Source of the DNA: Nitrospirota bacterium
GTDB lineage: Bacteria; Nitrospirota; Nitrospiria; Nitrospirales; Nitrospiraceae
Direction: 5' to 3'
Assembly: GCA_005877535.1 (NCBI GenBank)
Contig: VBOM01000181.1
Location: 1 to 8,421 of the forward strand
Length of the DNA stretch: 8,421 nucleotides
Shown here: piece after piece, positions 5,782 to 8,421 of the stretch
Layout of the letters: each line of letters opens with the position of its first letter
Numbering within the stretch: position 1 is the first letter of the stretch
Notes under the pieces: generated by a model
Seen by the model: only the letters and a program-made list of their open reading frames with translations
Database searches by the model: none
Told to the model about the DNA's origin: nothing
Program-made: the position numbers and the translations under genes

Positions 5782-6876
5782 TCACGTCTGTTGCAGTGCG
5801 CTGAAGAAGGCCTGGGCCTTCTGGAGCGTTTCCTCGTATTCCTTGGCCGGATCTGAGTCGGCGACAATCCCGGCACCGACTTGCAAGTAGCCCTTTCCCC
5901 CACACCATACCAAAGTTCGAATCACGATATTGAGATCGAGGTCGCCGTTCCAGCCGATGTACCCAAATGATCCGGTGTAGGGGCCACGGCGTACCGGCTC
6001 CAACTCCTCAATAATTTCCATGCACCGGATTTTTGGCACCCCCGTGATGGTGCCTCCAGGAAATAGCGACTGAATCAGATCGAAGGGCGTGGCGTCAGGC
6101 TTCAAGGCGCCGCTGATATTGGACACGATATGGCTGACGTGGGAGTACTGCTCAATCGCCATGAATTCATCGACCTGCACGCTGCCGAACCGGCAGACGC
6201 GGCCCAAGTCGTTCCGTTCGAGATCGACGAGCATAAGGTGTTCCGCCCGCTCCTTTTCACTCGAGAGTAATTCGCCGATGAGGCGATGATCGTCAGGAGC
6301 GTCGAGCCCGCGCGGTCTTGTTCCAGCCATCGGGCGCGTGTCCGCCTGCCGGTCGTGGAGGCGGACTAGCCGTTCGGGCGAGGAGCTGATCAACGTGACA
6401 TCGTCGAAGTGTATGAGCCCTGAGAAAGGCGAGGGATTAACGGCTTGGAGACGTCGATAGAGTTCCTGCTCGTAGGATGATCGATCCGCGCCATCGTTAT
6501 AGGCGCTGGGAGGTTGGAGAGTGAATCGATGCGACAGGTTGGCTTGGTAGATGTGTCCTGCCGCAATGTATTCCTGGCAGCGCCGGACTCGATCGAGGTA
6601 GGCATCCCGCGTTTGGTTGGGATGAAAGGCCATCTGATCGAGGGAGGGAGGATTCTTGAGGGGAGCGGGCCTTCCGCTCAACTTGGCTTCACACTCGGTC
6701 AGCCGGTCTAAACCCTCGCGATAGAGTTTCTCTCGTGGCTCTTCCAAAAATCGTTCCATGGGCGGACAAAAAATAATCCGCAGAAGATCGGTTCGATGAT
6801 CGACGACGGTGATGATGTCATACAGCTTTCGACGAGCACTCGTGTCCTTTGTGGGTGCGAAGGGAGGCCCGTCCAT
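5782..6876 (-). CDS. pabB: Aminodeoxychorismate synthase component I (PabB), chorismate-binding part; gene appears broken at its 5' side
   Basis: The 364-residue frame carries the whole chorismate-binding domain of the TrpE/PabB/MenF family. Visible are SSSPERL (164-170), RPMAGTRPRG (181-190), AEHLMLVDLERNDLGRV (211-227), HVSHIVS (246-252), FPGGTITGVPKIRCMEIIE (272-290) and GAGIVADSDPAKEYEET (334-350). With PabA it would convert chorismate and glutamine-derived ammonia to aminodeoxychorismate. TrpE is the main alternative. The position 2 bases before a PabC-like gene and the LLDSG wording of the upstream fragment favour PabB. The motif at 181-190 has Ala184 where E. coli PabB has Lys274. ATG 6876 is only the first start in this frame and lacks a ribosome site. 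The preceding domain is in another frame (6818-7090), and about 60 linking residues are missing. No pabA is in the window. Confidence 0.85.
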   Translation of the reverse strand: MDGPPFAPTKDTSARRKLYDIITVVDHRTDLLRIIFCPPMERFLEEPREKLYREGLDRLTECEAKLSGRPAPLKNPPSLDQMAFHPNQTRDAYLDRVRRCQEYIAAGHIYQANLSHRFTLQPPSAYNDGADRSSYEQELYRRLQAVNPSPFSGLIHFDDVTLISSSPERLVRLHDRQADTRPMAGTRPRGLDAPDDHRLIGELLSSEKERAEHLMLVDLERNDLGRVCRFGSVQVDEFMAIEQYSHVSHIVSNISGALKPDATPFDLIQSLFPGGTITGVPKIRCMEIIEELEPVRRGPYTGSFGYIGWNGDLDLNIVIRTLVWCGGKGYLQVGAGIVADSDPAKEYEETLQKAQAFFSALQQT

Positions 6877-7090
6877 ATCGCTCAGTCAGCACCGAGAAGG
6901 GGCTACTCCCTAGAAAGGAATAGCAGGCTCCGCCGTCTGCCCCCTTTCCGCTGTCAAGTAGGAACGATGGCAGAGAGGGAGACGCTATCAGGCGGTACAA
7001 CTCAAATGGTGTCTTCCCTTGGCCGTCCATCGTGAGGACCAGGGGCTGTGGAGGACCGTCCAGGAACGATGGTTGGGAGAAACGAGTCAT
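6818..7090 (-). pseudogene. pabB: N-terminal fragment of PabB, out of frame with the catalytic part
   Basis: A 90-residue frame begins MTRFSQPSFLDGPP at ATG 7090. It continues with KTPFELYRLIASPSLPSFLL and then DSGKGADGGACYSFLGSSPF. The LLDSG...YSFLG...P pattern is the normal N-terminal domain of PabB/TrpE component I enzymes. It runs on as TERYGRASLRTHKG and ends at a TGA at 6818-6820. The catalytic frame is already open there in +1 phase and resumes family-like sequence at LYDIITVVDH. The two frames overlap by 59 bases. Joining them would give a 436-codon gene without the usual GG-x-x-GYD linker segment. The ATG has no Shine-Dalgarno but a good promoter lies upstream. Genuine decay, a sequencing or assembly error, and an unusual split enzyme are all possible; decay or error is likelier. 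Confidence 0.7.
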
Positions 7091-7126
7091 GGGTGAATGT
7101 GTATTGTTCTGCACATATGCGCACTC

Positions 7127-7155
7127 ACTATACCCCACTGTTTCGCCTGTGTCAC
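7127..7155 (-). promoter_or_regulatory. Predicted promoter of the pabB-pabC operon
   Basis: On the minus strand the -35 is GTGACA (7150-7155), the spacer is 17 bases and the -10 is TATAGT (7127-7132). Each hexamer matches consensus at five of six positions. The predicted start near 7120 gives a leader of about 30 bases. The -35 overlaps a small perfect palindrome, CTGTGTCACAG (7147-7157), which could be an operator half-site or mere chance. Confidence 0.55.
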
Positions 7156-7169
7156 AGCGCATAGTCGGC

Positions 7170-7199
7170 TTGACAAATTTAGGATGATTCTGCTTGAAT
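7170..7199 (+). promoter_or_regulatory. Possible promoter of the ATP synthase F0 genes
   Basis: A perfect TTGACA (7170-7175) is followed after 18 bases by TTGAAT (7194-7199, four of six matches). The start would be near 7206, leaving a leader of about 60 bases before ATG 7267. Its -35 is 14 bases from the -35 of the divergent pabB promoter. The -10 is weak. Confidence 0.35.
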
Positions 7200-7266
7200 T
7201 GCGCGCCCGCCATCGGCAGAGTCCTTGCGTTAAAGGCTGCATTGCACTCTCCTCCGTGGGTACGAC

Positions 7267-7488
7267 ATGCCCCCTTCACAAGATCCATTGTACGCGGGGC
7301 TCGGCCAAGCGGTTCGGATCGGAACCGAAATGCTTGCTGCGCTGATTGTCGGAGGAGGGGTGGGTTGGTTGTGTGACACTTACCTCTTCGGCTCCACTCC
7401 CTGGGGGATGGTCGGAGGTCTTGTGTTGGGCGTCGTGGCCGGGATCAGGAATGCATACCGGTCGGCGCAGCGGTGGCCAAAGACATAA
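7267..7488 (+). CDS. AtpZ/AtpI family protein, small membrane protein of the ATP synthase operon
   Basis: This 73-residue protein has two membrane segments, about residues 17-37 and 43-62, separated by the loop GWLCDTYLFGSTPWG. The pattern G-W-x-x-D-x-x-x-x-x-x-P-x-x-x-x-x-G-x-x-x-G-x-x-x-G is typical of the AtpZ/AtpI (ATPase_gene1) family encoded at the head of bacterial F1F0 ATP synthase operons. Relatives have been linked to c-ring assembly or Mg2+/Ca2+ supply to the enzyme. Which applies here cannot be told. The protein would sit in the inner membrane. ATG 7267 is the first start in frame, and no clear Shine-Dalgarno precedes it. atpB follows after 29 bases, or overlaps by 16 bases if atpB used its upstream GTG. 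It is divergent from pabB. Confidence 0.88.
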   Translation: MPPSQDPLYAGLGQAVRIGTEMLAALIVGGGVGWLCDTYLFGSTPWGMVGGLVLGVVAGIRNAYRSAQRWPKT

Positions 7489-7517
7489 CGCGATTCAATA
7501 GAAAGTACGAAAGCGCC

Positions 7518-8267
7518 ATGGAAGAAAGTCCGCTTCATCCGTTCGAACTTCACAATTGGGTACCGATTTCACTCGGTGGATTGGATATTTCCATTAATAA
7601 AGCCGTTGTCATCATGTGGGTTGTCGTCTCCCTGGTGGCGGTGCTCATGGTGGTGGCAGGATCGGCACGCAAGCTGGTGCCCGGCAAGTTGCAGAACATG
7701 GCGGAGATAATGGTGGATTTCATTCGCGGCATCATCATGGATACGATGGGCAAAGGGGGGATGCGATTTTTCCCGCTCATCGCCACCCTGTTTCTCTTTA
7801 TTCTCTTCTGTAATCTTATCGGGTTGATCCCCGGCAGCTACACCGTGACGAGCCAGATTGTCGTGACGGCCGTGTTCGCCTGCCTGGTGTACGGACTCAG
7901 CCTAGTCATGGGATTTTTGTTACACGGGGTGAAGTTCCTGGGCATTCTAGTTCCGCCCGGTACGCCCGCGTGGCTACTGCCATTGATGGTACCGATCGAA
8001 TTGATCAGTCAATTGGCACGGCCCATTTCATTGGCCGTTCGATTATTTGCCAATATGACGGCGGGCCACGTGATTCTCGGGGTCCTGTTTGGCTTGTCGA
8101 TCAGCGGCGGATTGTTGATCGGGTGGTTGCCCTTCGCATTCACGGTCGCGATGAATGGATTGGAAGTCGGTATCGCCTTCATTCAAGCCTATATTTTTAC
8201 CGTGTTGACCTGCGTCTATTTGGGGGACGCATTCAATTTGCACGGCCATGATGAGCACGTACACTAG
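7518..8267 (+). CDS. atpB: ATP synthase F0 subunit a (AtpB)
   Basis: This 249-residue polytopic membrane protein forms the proton half-channels next to the c-ring. Five or six hydrophobic segments are visible (about 28-48, 84-104, 112-138, 153-163, 183-208, 214-236). The essential Arg is residue 175 in SLAVRLFANMTAGH, equal to R210 of E. coli. Gln223 in FIQAYIFTVLTCVYL matches Q252. His184 and Glu216 occupy the places of E. coli E219 and H245, the reciprocal exchange known from many other ATP synthases. The C-terminus is His-rich (LHGHDEHVH). I chose ATG 7518 (MEESPLHPFELHNW), which is where the family usually begins. An in-frame GTG at 7473 overlapping the previous gene would add 15 polar residues. 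Neither has a strong ribosome site. atpE follows after 36 bases. Confidence 0.95.
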   Translation: MEESPLHPFELHNWVPISLGGLDISINKAVVIMWVVVSLVAVLMVVAGSARKLVPGKLQNMAEIMVDFIRGIIMDTMGKGGMRFFPLIATLFLFILFCNLIGLIPGSYTVTSQIVVTAVFACLVYGLSLVMGFLLHGVKFLGILVPPGTPAWLLPLMVPIELISQLARPISLAVRLFANMTAGHVILGVLFGLSISGGLLIGWLPFAFTVAMNGLEVGIAFIQAYIFTVLTCVYLGDAFNLHGHDEHVH

Positions 8268-8285
8268 CGCGTGTGAGTTCAGACA

Positions 8286-8294
8286 AAGGAGGAG
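8286..8294 (+). promoter_or_regulatory. Strong Shine-Dalgarno of atpE
   Basis: AAGGAGGAG ends nine bases before the atpE ATG at 8304. It is the strongest ribosome site in the window. This fits the known need for about ten copies of subunit c per complex. Confidence 0.75.
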
Positions 8295-8303
8295 TAGGTC
8301 ACA

Positions 8304-8421
8304 ATGGATTCAGCAGCATCAGCATTGTTGGGTATGGGGTTAGCGGCGGCAGGGTTTGCCGGAGCAGGTGTGGGGATCGGTTACATCTTCGGGAAGATGA
8401 TTGAGGCGGTGGCTCGCCAGC
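8304..8421 (+). CDS. atpE: ATP synthase F0 subunit c (AtpE), N-terminal 39 residues, cut by window
   Basis: The frame starts MDSAASALLGMGLAAAGFAG and continues to the window edge at ...IEAVARQ. The first transmembrane helix carries the glycine-alternating stretch GAGVGIG (residues 20-26) that packs the c-ring. The last residues, Ala-Arg-Gln, are the beginning of the conserved polar RQP loop that contacts F1. The second helix with the proton-binding carboxylate lies outside the window, so ion specificity cannot be read here. Length so far and position after atpB are normal for an F0 operon. Confidence 0.95.
   Translation, partial: MDSAASALLGMGLAAAGFAGAGVGIGYIFGKMIEAVARQ

Noticed and set aside
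4991..5890. 299-codon plus-strand frame opposite pabC
   Set aside because: It is an antisense shadow. The minus strand has complete class IV aminotransferase motifs, and the plus-strand product has no recognisable domain and odd His/Cys content.
6818..6876. Programmed +1 frameshift joining the two pabB frames
   Set aside because: No convincing slippery site or stimulatory element is visible. Even a perfect shift would leave the protein about 60 residues short of the family's linker segment.

Overview
The window (about 57% GC by eye) looks like a chromosomal housekeeping region of a Gram-negative-type bacterium. My best guess is Nitrospirota, close to Nitrospira. This rests on the character of the proteins: a tiny COX24/bS22-like ribosomal protein, an AtpZ/AtpI gene fused to an atpB-atpE start, and the wording of the aspartate oxidase and lytic transglycosylase. 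No database search supports it. No transposase, integrase, CRISPR array, tRNA or rRNA is visible, and nothing marks the region as recently transferred.

Layout. (1) Positions 1-1804, minus strand: a short operon that starts with a 31-residue, extremely basic protein of the AURKAIP1/COX24 (bS22/mS38-like) type. A 72-residue unrecognised protein with a GTG start follows, then an ABC exporter half-transporter cut by the window edge before its signature motif. (2) Positions 1805-1989: a divergent promoter region with a good -35/-10 pair on each strand. (3) Positions 1990-4143, plus strand: a probable lipoprotein with an NTF2-like look, followed 3 bases later by nadB (L-aspartate oxidase, first step of de novo NAD synthesis). 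(4) Positions 4079-4789, minus strand: a secreted SLT-type lytic transglycosylase whose 3' end overlaps the 3' end of nadB by 65 bases. (5) Positions 4904-7090, minus strand: a folate-type pair. A class IV aminotransferase (probable PabC) sits 2 bases after the PabB-like chorismate enzyme. (6) Positions 7091-7266: a second divergent promoter region. (7) Positions 7267-8421, plus strand: the start of the F0 part of an ATP synthase operon, AtpZ/AtpI, subunit a and the first 39 residues of subunit c.

The most notable observation is the pabB gene. Its N-terminal part (6818-7090) and its catalytic part (5782-6876) lie in different frames. The segment that should join them is about 60 residues too short and lacks the conserved glycine-rich GYD region, so the gene looks internally deleted and frameshifted, or else the assembly lost a piece. 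The catalytic domain itself is complete, but it has Ala where ADC synthases such as the E. coli enzyme have the nucleophilic Lys.

A second theme is translation initiation. Only three genes (bS22-like, the 72-residue protein, atpE) have a strong Shine-Dalgarno sequence. Two others (the lipoprotein and the lytic transglycosylase) have a well-spaced -35/-10 pair ending only 7-9 bases before the chosen ATG, which predicts leaderless or nearly leaderless mRNAs. I saw no clearly new multi-gene system here.
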